Assembly: GCA_018401705.1 (NCBI GenBank)
Contig: JAGYKL010000004.1
Coordinates: forward strand, 136,732 to 200,731
Direction of reading: 5' to 3'
Source: Bacteroidia bacterium
Lineage (GTDB): Bacteria > Bacteroidota > Bacteroidia > M30B66
DNA: 64,000 nucleotides
In this document: piece by piece, positions 54,673 through 63,509 of the stretch
How positions within the stretch are numbered: the stretch's first letter is position 1
How the letters are laid out: the number at the start of each line of letters is the position of its first letter
Notes under the pieces: generated by a model
Databases searched by the model: none
What the model saw: the letters and a program-made list of their open reading frames with translations, nothing else
What the model was told of the DNA's origin: nothing
Translations under genes and position numbers: made by a program

Positions 54673-54894
54673 TTAATTTTCTGAATTTTCTCCTTCCTTG
54701 TGCTCAATGAGCTGCAAAGCTTTTTCAGTCATTTGGGCATCAACGTATAATTCAGCAGAACCAATTGATGGATACACAGAATCAATTTTATTTATCACTT
54801 GCGCAGGAATATTATTTTCTTCCAGCAAACCTTTGTAATAGCTAATTCTTTGAATATCGCTGTCGGTGTATATTAATTTCCAATCAATGCTCAT
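54673..54894 (-). CDS. DUF2007 family small protein
   Basis: A 73-residue soluble protein, MSIDWKLIYTDSDIQRISYYKGLLEENNIPAQVIN..., matching the DUF2007 pattern (Y-T-D-xx-Q-xx-xYxGxLEENNI and GSAELYVDAQMTEKALQLI). The family is annotated as a putative signal-transducing or ferredoxin-like fold domain with no proven function. It lies 78 bases after ftsH, just past the ftsH terminator, and 2 bases before cdsA, so it is more likely cotranscribed with cdsA. Confidence 0.8.
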   Translation of the reverse strand: MSIDWKLIYTDSDIQRISYYKGLLEENNIPAQVINKIDSVYPSIGSAELYVDAQMTEKALQLIEHKEGENSEN

Positions 54895-54930
54895 AATATC
54901 TTGTATTTGATTTATAGTGCAGTATAGTAA

Positions 54931-54960
54931 TAAAAAAGACCACTTGAAAGGTGGTCTTTT
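54931..54960 (-). terminator. Rho-independent terminator after ftsH
   Basis: Minus strand: AAAAGACCAC / GTGGTCTTTT, a 10-bp stem with a loop of seven bases, then a run of T. It lies 13 bases after the ftsH stop at 54974. Read-through would be needed for the DUF2007 and cdsA genes unless they have their own promoter. Confidence 0.85.
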
Positions 54961-54973
54961 GAAATTTTAATTT

Positions 54974-57100
54974 TTAGCTAGTTAGTCCGGGACTTTCTGG
55001 CAGTTCCTCTTTTTCATCTTTAGGAATTGCAGGGATTTCTTCTTTCTGGTTAGCAGAGTCTTCCTCAAGTTTGGTATTTTCAGCGCTATCTTGGTAGCTT
55101 CTTGAGATTTCAGTTGCTGGAGCAGAAAACTGCTCTTCATTATCCCATTGTCTCTTGCCGAAAATAGCTTCTAAATCTTCTCTAAAAATTACTTCTCTTT
55201 CTAAGAGTTTTTCAGCCAAAAGATTCAATTTATCTTTATTATCATTAAGAATCTGCTTTGTTCTTTCGTAAGCCATATCAATTAGCTTCTTAACTTCAGC
55301 ATCAATCGTTTCGGCTGTTTTCTCACTGTATGGCTTGTTAAATGAATATTCACTTTGACCTGAAGAATCATAGAAACTAATATTTCCAATTTTGTCATTT
55401 AGTCCATAAATCGTAACCATTGCATATGCCTGCTTGGTAATCTTTTCAAGATCGCTTAATGCTCCTGTTGAAATTTTACCAAACGTAATTTCCTCAGCAG
55501 CTCTACCTCCAAGTGCTGCGCACATCTCATCAATAAGTTGCTCTGTTGTAGTAATAGATCTTTCCTCAGGCAAATACCAGGCAGCACCAAGCGATTGACC
55601 ACGAGGTACAATTGTAACTTTTACCAAGGGTGAGGCATGTTCGAGCAACCAACTTACAGAAGCGTGACCTGCTTCATGGAATGCAATAACTCTTTTCTCA
55701 TGGAGAGAAATAATTTTATTCTTCTTTTCAAGTCCACCAATAATTCTATCAACAGCATCTAAGAAATCTTGCTTTCCGACAACATCCTTATTTTTTCTTG
55801 CTGCAATCAAAGCTGCCTCATTACAAACGTTAGCTATATCAGCGCCAGAAAAACCGGGAGTTTGTCTTGCAAGAAACTCAATATCTAAGGTTTTATCAGT
55901 TTTAATTGGCTGTAAATGGACTTTAAAAATCTCTCTTCTACCATTTAAATCGGGCAACTCAACATAGATTTGTCTGTCAAACCTACCTGGACGAAGCAAT
56001 GCACGGTCAAGAATATCTGCACGGTTGGTTGCAGCCAAGATAATTACACCATTATTAGTACCGAAACCATCCATTTCAGTCAAGAGCTGATTGAGGGTAT
56101 TTTCTCTCTCATCATTCGCTCCTGCCATAGGATTTTTGCCACGTGCGCGGCCTATTGCATCAATCTCATCGATGAAAATAATGGCTGGTGCTTTTTCTTT
56201 TGCTTGTTTAAACAAGTCACGAACTCGGCTTGCACCTACTCCAACAAACATCTCTACGAAATCAGAACCTGATAAAGAGAAAAATGGCACTTGCGCTTCA
56301 CCAGCTACAGCTTTTGCAAGCAATGTTTTACCAGTTCCCGGAGGGCCAACAAGCAGCGCTCCTCTTGGGATTTTACCTCCAAGCACTGTATATTTCTTTG
56401 GGTTTTTAAGGAAATCGACGATTTCGCGTATTTCAACTTTAGCTTCGTCAAGACCAGCAACATTATCGAATGTAACTGAAACATGTGTGTCTTTATCGAA
56501 CAGCTGAGCGCGGCTTTTGCCGATATTAAATATCTGACCTCCACCGCCACCGCCGCCCATTCGACGAATTAGAATCATCCAGAATAAAAACACTACACCA
56601 AGCAGAATCACCCATGAAATAATTTCTCCACTCCAGTTCTTTCTGCTTTCGTAGTTAGGATAAATTTGTTTTTCTTGAGCAAGGTCTACCTGTGAAGTCT
56701 CTATGATTTTATTCAAATCTTCAACAGAACCAATGGTATACATGTAATGAGGACCTTTATCAGAAACATTTGATCCTCCTCCTTTTAAATTGAGATATTC
56801 GGGTTTTGCCAATGCCTCTTTAGTAAGAGTAATTTCGGCATACTCCTTATTAACTACGGTTATTTCTTTTACATCACCGGCTTTGAGCATTTCCGACAAC
56901 TTATCAGTTTTAATATCTATGGCCGATGAGCCAATATTATAAAAATAACTTGCCACAAATAGTAGCGTGATGATTCCGTATATCCAGTAGAAATTTGAAC
57001 CTCCTCCACCTGGAGTCTTAGGTTTTGAACCTTGAGGAAACAAGCGTCGATTGCCTGCATTTTTCTTCTCTCCTGGTTTGTTTTCTTTATTTTCTGACAT
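54974..57100 (-). CDS. ftsH: ATP-dependent zinc metalloprotease FtsH
   Basis: A membrane-anchored AAA+ protease of 708 residues that degrades misfolded membrane proteins and regulatory proteins. Transmembrane helices are at about 37-55 and 160-178, the latter followed by a poly-glycine stretch. The AAA+ domain has Walker A GPPGTGKT (252-259), Walker B FIDEID (308-313) and the second region of homology [12 protein letters not shown]. The protease domain has the zinc motif HEAGH (474-478). The C-terminal tail is acidic with [17 protein letters not shown]. The N-terminus ([17 protein letters not shown]) is basic. It lies between rsfS and DUF2007, an order common in Bacteroidota. Confidence 0.97.
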   Translation of the reverse strand: MSENKENKPGEKKNAGNRRLFPQGSKPKTPGGGGSNFYWIYGIITLLFVASYFYNIGSSAIDIKTDKLSEMLKAGDVKEITVVNKEYAEITLTKEALAKPEYLNLKGGGSNVSDKGPHYMYTIGSVEDLNKIIETSQVDLAQEKQIYPNYESRKNWSGEIISWVILLGVVFLFWMILIRRMGGGGGGGQIFNIGKSRAQLFDKDTHVSVTFDNVAGLDEAKVEIREIVDFLKNPKKYTVLGGKIPRGALLVGPPGTGKTLLAKAVAGEAQVPFFSLSGSDFVEMFVGVGASRVRDLFKQAKEKAPAIIFIDEIDAIGRARGKNPMAGANDERENTLNQLLTEMDGFGTNNGVIILAATNRADILDRALLRPGRFDRQIYVELPDLNGRREIFKVHLQPIKTDKTLDIEFLARQTPGFSGADIANVCNEAALIAARKNKDVVGKQDFLDAVDRIIGGLEKKNKIISLHEKRVIAFHEAGHASVSWLLEHASPLVKVTIVPRGQSLGAAWYLPEERSITTTEQLIDEMCAALGGRAAEEITFGKISTGALSDLEKITKQAYAMVTIYGLNDKIGNISFYDSSGQSEYSFNKPYSEKTAETIDAEVKKLIDMAYERTKQILNDNKDKLNLLAEKLLEREVIFREDLEAIFGKRQWDNEEQFSAPATEISRSYQDSAENTKLEEDSANQKEEIPAIPKDEKEELPESPGLTS

Positions 57101-57146
57101 TTCTTTATATATATCTTAACCTTAACAACCTGCTTATGACAAGTGT

Positions 57147-57539
57147 TTATTTATCTGCTGATTCTACAATTTTTCTAACCTCAGCATCAGCCCAAAGGTT
57201 TTCAAGCTTGTAAAAATCTCTAACGGCTGTTTGAAAAACATGAACTACAACATTCACATAATCGATGAGAATCCATTCTTTATTCTCGAATCCTTCACTT
57301 TTCCAGGGTGATTCGCCTGTTAATTTTTTCACAAACTCCTCAACAGAGTATGCAATTGCATCCACCTGAGTTGAAGAATCTGCGTTGCAGATAACGAAGA
57401 AATCACAAACCGCGTGGCCAGTGTTTCTTAAATCAAATACTTGTATACCCTGACCTTTTTTCTCTTCAATTCCCTTTATAATCGGGTCTATTAGCGCTTC
57501 TGCTGTATCGCTGGCTTTCGAATTTGCCTTTTTCTTCAT
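57147..57539 (-). CDS. rsfS: Ribosome silencing factor RsfS
   Basis: RsfS (formerly Iojap-like) binds L14 on the large subunit and blocks subunit joining in stationary phase. The 130-residue protein has the family pattern ALIDPIIKGIEEKKGQGIQVFDLR and CDFFVICNADSSTQVDAIAYSVEEFV, then EWILIDYVNVVVHVFQTAVRDFYKLENLW. The N-terminus is lysine-rich (MKKKANSKASD). It is divergent from birA with 45 bases between starts, and ftsH follows on the same strand 46 bases after its stop. A -7 box lies at 57562-57569. Confidence 0.95.
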   Translation of the reverse strand: MKKKANSKASDTAEALIDPIIKGIEEKKGQGIQVFDLRNTGHAVCDFFVICNADSSTQVDAIAYSVEEFVKKLTGESPWKSEGFENKEWILIDYVNVVVHVFQTAVRDFYKLENLWADAEVRKIVESADK

Positions 57540-57561
57540 TCAGATTAGTTAAAAGTTGCGG

Positions 57562-57569
57562 CAAATTTA
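57562..57569 (-). promoter_or_regulatory. -7 promoter box (TAAATTTG) for rsfS
   Basis: Minus-strand TAAATTTG fits TAnnTTTG, 22 bases before the rsfS ATG. It is shared space with the birA 5' end. Confidence 0.4.
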
Positions 57570-57584
57570 GTATTTCTGCCAGTG

Positions 57585-58346
57585 ATGAATACGTTATTTA
57601 TTGGACGAAGATTAATTCGTCTTAAAAGTGTGGACTCAACAAACAATTTTGCTGCCAGTCTTTCTTTGTCAGACGCGCCCGAAGGTACCCTTATTATTGC
57701 GGATGAACAAACCGCTGGCAAAGGGCAATTTGGTAAAATATGGCAAGCTGAAAAAGGCATGAATCTCACTGCAACAGTGATTCTTAGGCCTGTTTTCTTA
57801 TCGCCAGAAAAGCTATCCTACCTCAACAAAGCAGTAGCAATTTCAGTTTGTCAAACCGTTCAAACCTACCTAAAATCAACAACAACTGTCATTAAATGGC
57901 CCAATGATATTTTTGTAGGAGATTTCAAATTGGCAGGGATTCTCACTGAAAACTCTGTACGTGGCAGTCAAATTGTCAGCTACTTGGCAGGAATAGGAAT
58001 AAATGTAAATCAGGAAACGTTTGATAATAATTCCCCAAATGCTACTTCAATCATTCAGCAAAGTAAAATCAGAACCGATTTAAACCATCTGGTAGATACA
58101 TTGTGCGAACAGCTGGAAGCAAATTACCTGAAACTTCGTGCTAATGATTTAAGCTACATAGATAATTTATATCACTCAATGCTTTACAAAAAAGGAGTAT
58201 GGATGAATTTCAGTGTAGGGAAAGAAAATATACGGGGAAAAATAGCTAAAGTAGATAGCCTCGGAAGATTGATAATAGAAACAGAAGATGGTAGGCTGCT
58301 GACCTTTAGGAATGGTGAAATTCAATATGTTTTTCCTCAGCTTTAG
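57585..58346 (+). CDS. birA: Biotin--[acetyl-CoA-carboxylase] ligase
   Basis: BirA attaches biotin to the carboxyl carrier protein of acetyl-CoA carboxylase. The 253-residue protein has the conserved SVDSTNNFA block, the ATP-binding TAGKGQFGKIWQ segment (the equivalent of GRGRxGR), NLTATVILRP, IKWPNDIFV (with the KWPND motif) and LAGILTE. The N-terminal helix-turn-helix DNA-binding domain of the E. coli type is absent, so it should be an enzyme and not a repressor. I use the ATG at 57585; a GTG three bases upstream is the alternative. It overlaps the 3' end of hutI (convergent) by four bases. Confidence 0.93.
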   Translation: MNTLFIGRRLIRLKSVDSTNNFAASLSLSDAPEGTLIIADEQTAGKGQFGKIWQAEKGMNLTATVILRPVFLSPEKLSYLNKAVAISVCQTVQTYLKSTTTVIKWPNDIFVGDFKLAGILTENSVRGSQIVSYLAGIGINVNQETFDNNSPNATSIIQQSKIRTDLNHLVDTLCEQLEANYLKLRANDLSYIDNLYHSMLYKKGVWMNFSVGKENIRGKIAKVDSLGRLIIETEDGRLLTFRNGEIQYVFPQL

Positions 58347-59581
58347 AAAACTACTTTACCATTGATTATAGTAGTTTTAACCAACTGAGCTCCAAAAGAG
58401 TACGGTAAAAAAGCGATTGAAGGGATTGGCTTGGTAATAAAAACACTTCCGGCTTTCCCCTTTGTGATACTTCCATGTGATTCTGACAGATTCATAGCAT
58501 AAGCCGAATTGATGGTTGCTGCGTTGATTGCTTCCTCCGGCGTCATTCGCAGGTGAATACAAGCTAAACTCAATACAAACGACATCCTACCAGAAGGAGA
58601 AGAACCCGGATTATAATCAGTAGCAAGAGCAACCGGAAGTCCGGCATTGATTATTTCTCTGGCTGGGGGATAATGTAGTCTTAAAAAGAATGCAGTTGAA
58701 GGAAGAAGCGTTGGCATTGTGTTACTTCCTAACAAGGCTCTCATTTCATCCTCTCCGGTAAATTCAAGGTGGTCTACACTTAAAGCATCATGTTTTACAC
58801 CCACTTGAATTCCACCAGAATAATCAAGTTCGTTGGCGTGAATTTTAGCTCTTAAACCAAGTTTTGATGCTGCACTTAAAATGATGTCTGTTTCTTCAAC
58901 AGTGAAAAAACCCCTATCGCAAAAAACATCTGCAAAGTCTGCTAAATTTTCTTTCGCTACCGCGGGAAGCATTTCTTTGACAATCAAATCAACATACCCT
59001 TTTCGATTCTCCTTATATTCTTGAGGAATAGCGTGTGCTCCAAGAAAAGTTGCTTTGATTTCCAAAGGTGTATTTTCTTTTAAACGTTTCACTACTCGAA
59101 GCATTTTTAATTCATCATGGAGAGTAAGACCATAACCACTTTTTATTTCTACGGCAGTGGTGCCGTAGGATATGATTTCATGACAGCGCTTTAATGCCTG
59201 CTCATATAATTCATCTTCAGATGTTTGCTGTAGTTTTTTGGCTGAATTGAGTATCCCTCCGCCACGACGAGCAATTTCTTCATAGCTGAGGCCCTTGATT
59301 TTATCAACGAATTCTGATTCGCGACTTCCAGCATAAACGATATGTGTGTGACTATCGCACCAGCCTGGAAAAACCATCCCGCCTTCGGCGTTTATTCTTT
59401 CATCTGCCTGTGGCATATCAGAAATCTCCTGACCCCAAGATTCTATATTGCCATCCTTAATAAATAGCCAAGCGTTATCGAGACAAGGCAAAATGCTCAT
59501 TTCTTCACCTTTTAGCATTTTGGGAGCCTGCTCTCTAACCTGAACAAGTGATTTGATGTTATGAATAAGTAAAGTGCTCAT
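58343..59581 (-). CDS. hutI: Imidazolonepropionase
   Basis: HutI hydrolyses 4-imidazolone-5-propanoate to N-formimino-L-glutamate in histidine degradation. The 412-residue amidohydrolase carries the metal motif DSHTHIVYAG, then SGYGLTLHDELKML, THxH-like histidine HANELDYSGG, HLEFT and LATDYNPGSS, where the last Asp is a metal ligand. Length is usual. No hutH, hutU or hutG is adjacent in the window, so the histidine pathway genes are dispersed or elsewhere. It converges on birA with a four-base overlap of stop regions. Confidence 0.93.
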   Translation of the reverse strand: MSTLLIHNIKSLVQVREQAPKMLKGEEMSILPCLDNAWLFIKDGNIESWGQEISDMPQADERINAEGGMVFPGWCDSHTHIVYAGSRESEFVDKIKGLSYEEIARRGGGILNSAKKLQQTSEDELYEQALKRCHEIISYGTTAVEIKSGYGLTLHDELKMLRVVKRLKENTPLEIKATFLGAHAIPQEYKENRKGYVDLIVKEMLPAVAKENLADFADVFCDRGFFTVEETDIILSAASKLGLRAKIHANELDYSGGIQVGVKHDALSVDHLEFTGEDEMRALLGSNTMPTLLPSTAFFLRLHYPPAREIINAGLPVALATDYNPGSSPSGRMSFVLSLACIHLRMTPEEAINAATINSAYAMNLSESHGSITKGKAGSVFITKPIPSIAFLPYSFGAQLVKTTIINGKVVF

Positions 59582-59896
59582 TATAAATTATTCATTGTTA
59601 ATTAAAACTCCTGTTATCCTGCCTGCCAGCGATGAATGTATTTCGATAGACGATGACCGATTAACGAAAGACGATTATCAATTCATCCACAATCTATAGC
59701 TGCCCTATCACTAAGCCCTTTCTACTTTCTACTTTCTACTTTCTCCTTTCCCTTTCCCTTTCCCCTTTCTACTTTCTCCTTTTCCCTTTCCCTTTCCCCT
59801 TTCTACTTTCTCCTTTTCCCTTTCTACTTTCTCCTTTTCCCTTTTTACTTTCTCCTTTTCCCTTTCTACTTTCTCCTTTTCCCTTTCACCTATCTC
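59582..59896. other. Intergenic stretch made mainly of a pyrimidine-rich heptamer array
   Basis: About 315 bases between two minus-strand genes. The right half is the repeat at 59719-59890. The left half (59582-59718) shows nothing I can assign, apart from a few GACGAT copies near 59645-59675. I see no gene on either strand. Confidence 0.5.
59719..59890 (-). repeat. Heptanucleotide array with 21-bp higher-order period
   Basis: On the minus strand, the sense strand of the endonuclease-like gene, 7-mers GGGAAAA, GGAGAAA and GTAGAAA follow in order, so the array has a 21-bp period over its first half. Some six-base GGGAAA units and GGGGAAA variants occur in the second half. The first unit is GGTGAAA, seven bases after the TAG stop at 59897-59899. 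The unit pattern is the same as at 9522 and 62028. Confidence 0.82.
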
Positions 59897-60946
59897 CTAC
59901 TTCATCCATAAATCTAAAACTACAGGCAAATGATCGCTGTAACCTCCCAAATACTTCGGACCACCATAAGTTCTCTTTGGTTGCCAGTTGCCATATTTTT
60001 CGTTTTTCTCAACTAGAAAGTCGGGACGAAATGCCGATGCGTTTTTGAAATAAGTCAACACTCCATTACTTCCGTTTTTAAGTGAATTTGAAATTATAAA
60101 CTGATCTAAAAACCCCCAATCTCCCTTGTATTGCTGAGAACCTATACCTTCTGCCATTTGCCAAGCCATCATATTATACAGACTAGAATTATTGCTTGTC
60201 GTATCCCCTTTGGCACCTAAAGCCTCTACGATGCTAATATTATCAGGATAATCATTAAAATCACCCATCAAGAGGATATTTGCCTCTTTATCATTAAATG
60301 AAATTGAATCGCATAAACGCTTAGCAGTTTTGGCTGCCATGATGCGTTTGGGCTCTGTTTCAGCTTGTCCACCACTGCGACTTGGCCAGTGATTCACTAG
60401 AATGTTTAAAGTCGATTTATTGGGCAATTCAGCTTTTACATATAAAATATCCCTTGTTGGCTTATCCATATCTCCGGGAAAAATGACCGGATACTTTGTG
60501 AATTTCACCGGCTTGATTCGGTCTTTGCGATAGATTAATGCTACATCAATTCCCCGTTTATCGGGAGAATCAAAATGAATTACCGAATACCCCAATTTGC
60601 CGAGGCTAGTGCGTGTTAAAAGAAAATCCAGAACATTTCTGTTTTCCACTTCGGCAAAACCAACCACATCCGGCAGAATGCCTTTAGCCCCAACAGCATT
60701 AATGACTTCGGCAATTTGATTAAGTTTTGTATTTAAACGCTCTTCGTTCCAGTTTCTGTCTGCCGAAGGCAAAAAGTCAGCATCATTAACCTCAGGATCA
60801 TCCTTGGTATCAAAGAGATTTTCGACATTATAAAACATCACCCGAAGGGGTTTTAAAGATTCCGATTTCTTGCCGGCACCCGACTTACAGCCTTGAAAAC
60901 CAAGAAATGCAATAAGCACTATGCCCAAATAAAGCTTTAAACGCAT
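59897..60946 (-). CDS. Endonuclease/exonuclease/phosphatase-fold lipoprotein
   Basis: A 349-residue protein with a lipoprotein signal (RLKLYLGIVLIAFLGFQGCKS, lipobox FQGC). The mature part has the fold's motifs: RVMFYNVENLFDT, GFAEVENRNVL (the metal-binding Glu), NILVNHWPSRSGG (His), LLMGDFNDYPD (the Asp-Asn pair) and GYSDHLPVVLDL (Asp-His). The set fits a DNase I-like or sphingomyelinase-like hydrolase. Substrate and physiological role are unknown; periplasmic or outer-membrane placement is inferred from the signal. It lies between hutI and hemB on the same strand, with a 7-bp repeat array after its stop. Confidence 0.87.
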   Translation of the reverse strand: MRLKLYLGIVLIAFLGFQGCKSGAGKKSESLKPLRVMFYNVENLFDTKDDPEVNDADFLPSADRNWNEERLNTKLNQIAEVINAVGAKGILPDVVGFAEVENRNVLDFLLTRTSLGKLGYSVIHFDSPDKRGIDVALIYRKDRIKPVKFTKYPVIFPGDMDKPTRDILYVKAELPNKSTLNILVNHWPSRSGGQAETEPKRIMAAKTAKRLCDSISFNDKEANILLMGDFNDYPDNISIVEALGAKGDTTSNNSSLYNMMAWQMAEGIGSQQYKGDWGFLDQFIISNSLKNGSNGVLTYFKNASAFRPDFLVEKNEKYGNWQPKRTYGGPKYLGGYSDHLPVVLDLWMK

Positions 60947-61012
60947 AATAAAAGTTTAAGTCACGAAAGTACGCTACTTGCAGCAAACGCAAAATGAAGT
61001 TAATGTTACAAT

Positions 61013-61999
61013 TTACTGAATAGTATTCTTGAAAAACTCGGCATACTTGCGAGCAAAATAAGTAATGATAATATCAGCACCTGCTCGACGTATGGCTGTG
61101 AGAACCTCAAGCATGGCAGCTTCTTCATTAACCCAGCCTTTTTCTGCCGATGCTTTTATCATTGAATATTCACCACTCACATTATACGCTACAATGGGAA
61201 GATTTGAATTCGCTTTTAAATCCGAAATGATATCCAAATATGCTAACGCAGGTTTCACCATTAAATAATCAGCTCCTTCATAAATATCGCTCTCAGCCTC
61301 AGTAAGTGCTTCACGTCTGTTAGCCGGATGCATTTGATAGGTCAGCTTATTGCCGTGCTTAGGCGCCGAATCCAAAGCATCTCTAAACGGGCCGTAAAAG
61401 CAACTTGCATATTTTGCTGTGTAACTCATAATAGCAACATGTGGAAAACCGGCTTTATCTAAAGCTTCGCGAATATATCCAACACGACCATCCATCATAT
61501 CGCTTGGCCCCATGATATCAGCTCCGGCTTCTGCTTGAGCAACAGCCATTTTGCCAAGCACGGCAAGGGTTTCATCGTTAAGAATAATTCCATCTCGATA
61601 AATTCCGTCGTGGCCGTCGCTGCTGTAAGGATCCATAGCAACATCTGTAATTACTGTGCAATCAGGTAAAGCTTCCTTGAAAGCTGCAATAGCCTTTAGA
61701 TAAAAACAATCGGGATGATAACTCCATGTAGCATAGGCATCTTTATGGGCTTCTGCGATAGCCGGGAAAAGTATGAAATTGCGTAAACCCAGGCTTTCAC
61801 AGGCAGCAGCTTCTTTCAAAGCCTCATCAATGCTAAAGCGATAAACACCTGGCATAGAGGGAATTTCCTGCTTTATTCCCTGGCCATCAACCAGAAAAAA
61901 AGGGTTTATTAGTTGAGAAGGATGAATTCTTGTTTCCTGAACCATTTGGCGTACGGCTTCGCTCCTACGGTTTCTTCTTGGACGATGTGTAATTTGCAT
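61013..61999 (-). CDS. hemB: Delta-aminolevulinic acid dehydratase (porphobilinogen synthase)
   Basis: HemB condenses two 5-aminolevulinate molecules to porphobilinogen in haem synthesis. The 328 residues include the Schiff-base lysine Lys249 (DYLMVKPALAYLD) and the second catalytic Lys196 (MSYTAKYASCFYGPFRDA). The metal site is TDVAMDPYSSDGHDG, with aspartates where zinc-type enzymes have cysteines, so a magnesium-dependent type is expected. The ATG at 61999 gives the family N-terminus RPRRNRRSEAVRQMVQET. Only four bases separate it from a TATCTTTG -7 box, so the transcript may be leaderless. Confidence 0.96.
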   Translation of the reverse strand: MQITHRPRRNRRSEAVRQMVQETRIHPSQLINPFFLVDGQGIKQEIPSMPGVYRFSIDEALKEAAACESLGLRNFILFPAIAEAHKDAYATWSYHPDCFYLKAIAAFKEALPDCTVITDVAMDPYSSDGHDGIYRDGIILNDETLAVLGKMAVAQAEAGADIMGPSDMMDGRVGYIREALDKAGFPHVAIMSYTAKYASCFYGPFRDALDSAPKHGNKLTYQMHPANRREALTEAESDIYEGADYLMVKPALAYLDIISDLKANSNLPIVAYNVSGEYSMIKASAEKGWVNEEAAMLEVLTAIRRAGADIIITYFARKYAEFFKNTIQ

Positions 62000-62003
62000 G
62001 CGG

Positions 62004-62011
62004 CAAAGATA
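62004..62011 (-). promoter_or_regulatory. -7 promoter box (TATCTTTG) immediately before hemB
   Basis: Minus-strand TATCTTTG fits TAnnTTTG and ends four bases from the hemB ATG. The region where a TTG -33 would be expected (about 62029-62033) is occupied by the first unit of a heptamer array. Confidence 0.5.
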
Positions 62012-62027
62012 AAGTATCTAATGCGAA

Positions 62028-62069
62028 GGTGAATGGGAAATGGGAAATGGGAAATGGGAAATGGGAAAA
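62028..62069 (+). repeat. Heptanucleotide array GGTGAAT-(GGGAAAT)4-GGGAAAA
   Basis: Six exact 7-mers. The first, GGTGAAT, is like the first unit of the two larger arrays. It lies between the hemB promoter and the acyltransferase gene. Confidence 0.85.
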
Positions 62070-62300
62070 GTTAGGACTTTTGATGCTGAAGCTCCAAATT
62101 ATAAATGTTTCCATACATATATAAATATTTAAAACGAATAGGCAGCTTGTTGAAATCAAATCTTGCTGGTAATCTCACAAAAAACAGACTTGTTTTACTT
62201 AGACACCTATGGCAATTATAAATTGAAGAAGACAAAATTTTACAAAACTTCTATTCTCATTCAATCATCATCCAAACACCTTTTTTCCCATCTTGCGGGA

Positions 62301-63509
62301 ATGTTGTACTGGTTTTTGCGCTTTTTGGTAGGAATGTACATGAAGGTTCATGTGAAACGCCTCTTTGTGAGAGGTTTTGAAAATGTTCCGTCTAAAGGTC
62401 CTGTGATATTTGCTGCCAATCACGGTAATGCATTCTTGGATGCTGTCATGCTTGTATTGACACTAAAACGAGAAGTTTGGTACCTCGCTCGAGCTGATGT
62501 CTTTAAAAAACCCTGGCAACGATTTATCTTAAAGCACTTGCATTTAATTCCAGTTTATCGAATTAGAGATGGTTTAGACTCAATTGAAAACAACAAAAAA
62601 ACCTTCGATATCTGCGCTAACCTAATGAAAGAAGGCAAAGCTTTGCTCATCTTTTCTGAAGGTAATGCAAAGCCCGAACATCGCTTGAGACCACTCAAAA
62701 AGGGCACAGCCAGAATTGCAGTTCAAGCAGCAGAAACCATGCACTGGCCTGATAACTTTGTGATAATGCCTTTGGGAATCAATTACACTGAGCACACTTC
62801 CTTTAGAACTGAAATTATGCTTGGCTTTGGTAAACCTATAAAAATCAAGGAATTTAAATCTGAAATCGAATCTGATTTAGCCAAAGGCTTAATCGCAATA
62901 ACCCATGCAATTTACCAGGGAATAATTGCAGAAATGCTTCATATACCTGAGAAAGAACAGGATCCATATGCCTACATCGCCATGGCAATAGGAAGAGGTG
63001 AAAAACAGTATCCTATTTTCAATTATCGCTACGACAATGAAGGTAGATTAGATCATGAGCAAAAGGTGCTGGCTAATTATATTGAAAAAGACAATTCTGA
63101 ATTAAGAGAAAAGCTTATGCGATTTGCCAAGCGCGGAAAAGAACTTCATTTACCATTAAGCTTATCGTTTTCGAGATTGCCTAAAAACAGAGCTGCGTTC
63201 TTAATTTGGGGTTTTATTCCAGCTACATTGGGTTTGTTATTTCATGCTCTTCCGATGAGCCTTGCTTTTTGGTTTACGGGAAGAAACGTTAAAGACCCTC
63301 AGTTTGTAAGCTCGGTGCTGATGGGATTAGGATTTTTTCTCAACGTTATCTGGTATATCGTATGGATTATAGCATTAGTAGCAAGCTTCCCTGTTGCTCT
63401 ATTAGTATTGCTATTTCTCCCTCTCTGTGGAAGAATAACCATGCTATACTCAGAAGCCTTATCTCAGCAAAGAGCCCGAGCTTTACGAATGAGAATTGAA
63501 AATATGTAA
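62301..63509 (+). CDS. PlsC-type 1-acylglycerol-3-phosphate acyltransferase-like protein
   Basis: A membrane acyltransferase of 402 residues. The ATG at 62301 (MLYWFLRFLVGMYMKVHVKRL) is chosen; an in-frame TTG at 62163 would add 46 residues of unlike sequence. The catalytic region is VIFAANHGNAFLDAV, an H-x5-D form common in this subgroup, and the later block LIFSEGNAKPEHRLRPLKKGTARIA matches the phosphate-binding FPEG motif. Two or three C-terminal helices follow (AAFLIWGFIPATLGLLFHALPMSLAFW, VIWYIVWIIALVASFPVALLVLL). The family acylates glycerol phosphates in phospholipid synthesis; whether this acts on lysophosphatidate or another acceptor is open. Confidence 0.82.
   Translation: MLYWFLRFLVGMYMKVHVKRLFVRGFENVPSKGPVIFAANHGNAFLDAVMLVLTLKREVWYLARADVFKKPWQRFILKHLHLIPVYRIRDGLDSIENNKKTFDICANLMKEGKALLIFSEGNAKPEHRLRPLKKGTARIAVQAAETMHWPDNFVIMPLGINYTEHTSFRTEIMLGFGKPIKIKEFKSEIESDLAKGLIAITHAIYQGIIAEMLHIPEKEQDPYAYIAMAIGRGEKQYPIFNYRYDNEGRLDHEQKVLANYIEKDNSELREKLMRFAKRGKELHLPLSLSFSRLPKNRAAFLIWGFIPATLGLLFHALPMSLAFWFTGRNVKDPQFVSSVLMGLGFFLNVIWYIVWIIALVASFPVALLVLLFLPLCGRITMLYSEALSQQRARALRMRIENM

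Noticed and set aside
56091..56507. 138-codon plus-strand frame
   Set aside because: Antisense to the AAA+ domain of ftsH, with low-complexity composition expected of a shadow frame.
62163..62300. Longer acyltransferase starting at TTG 62163
   Set aside because: The extra 46 residues do not resemble the family, and the ATG at 62301 starts at the usual first helix.
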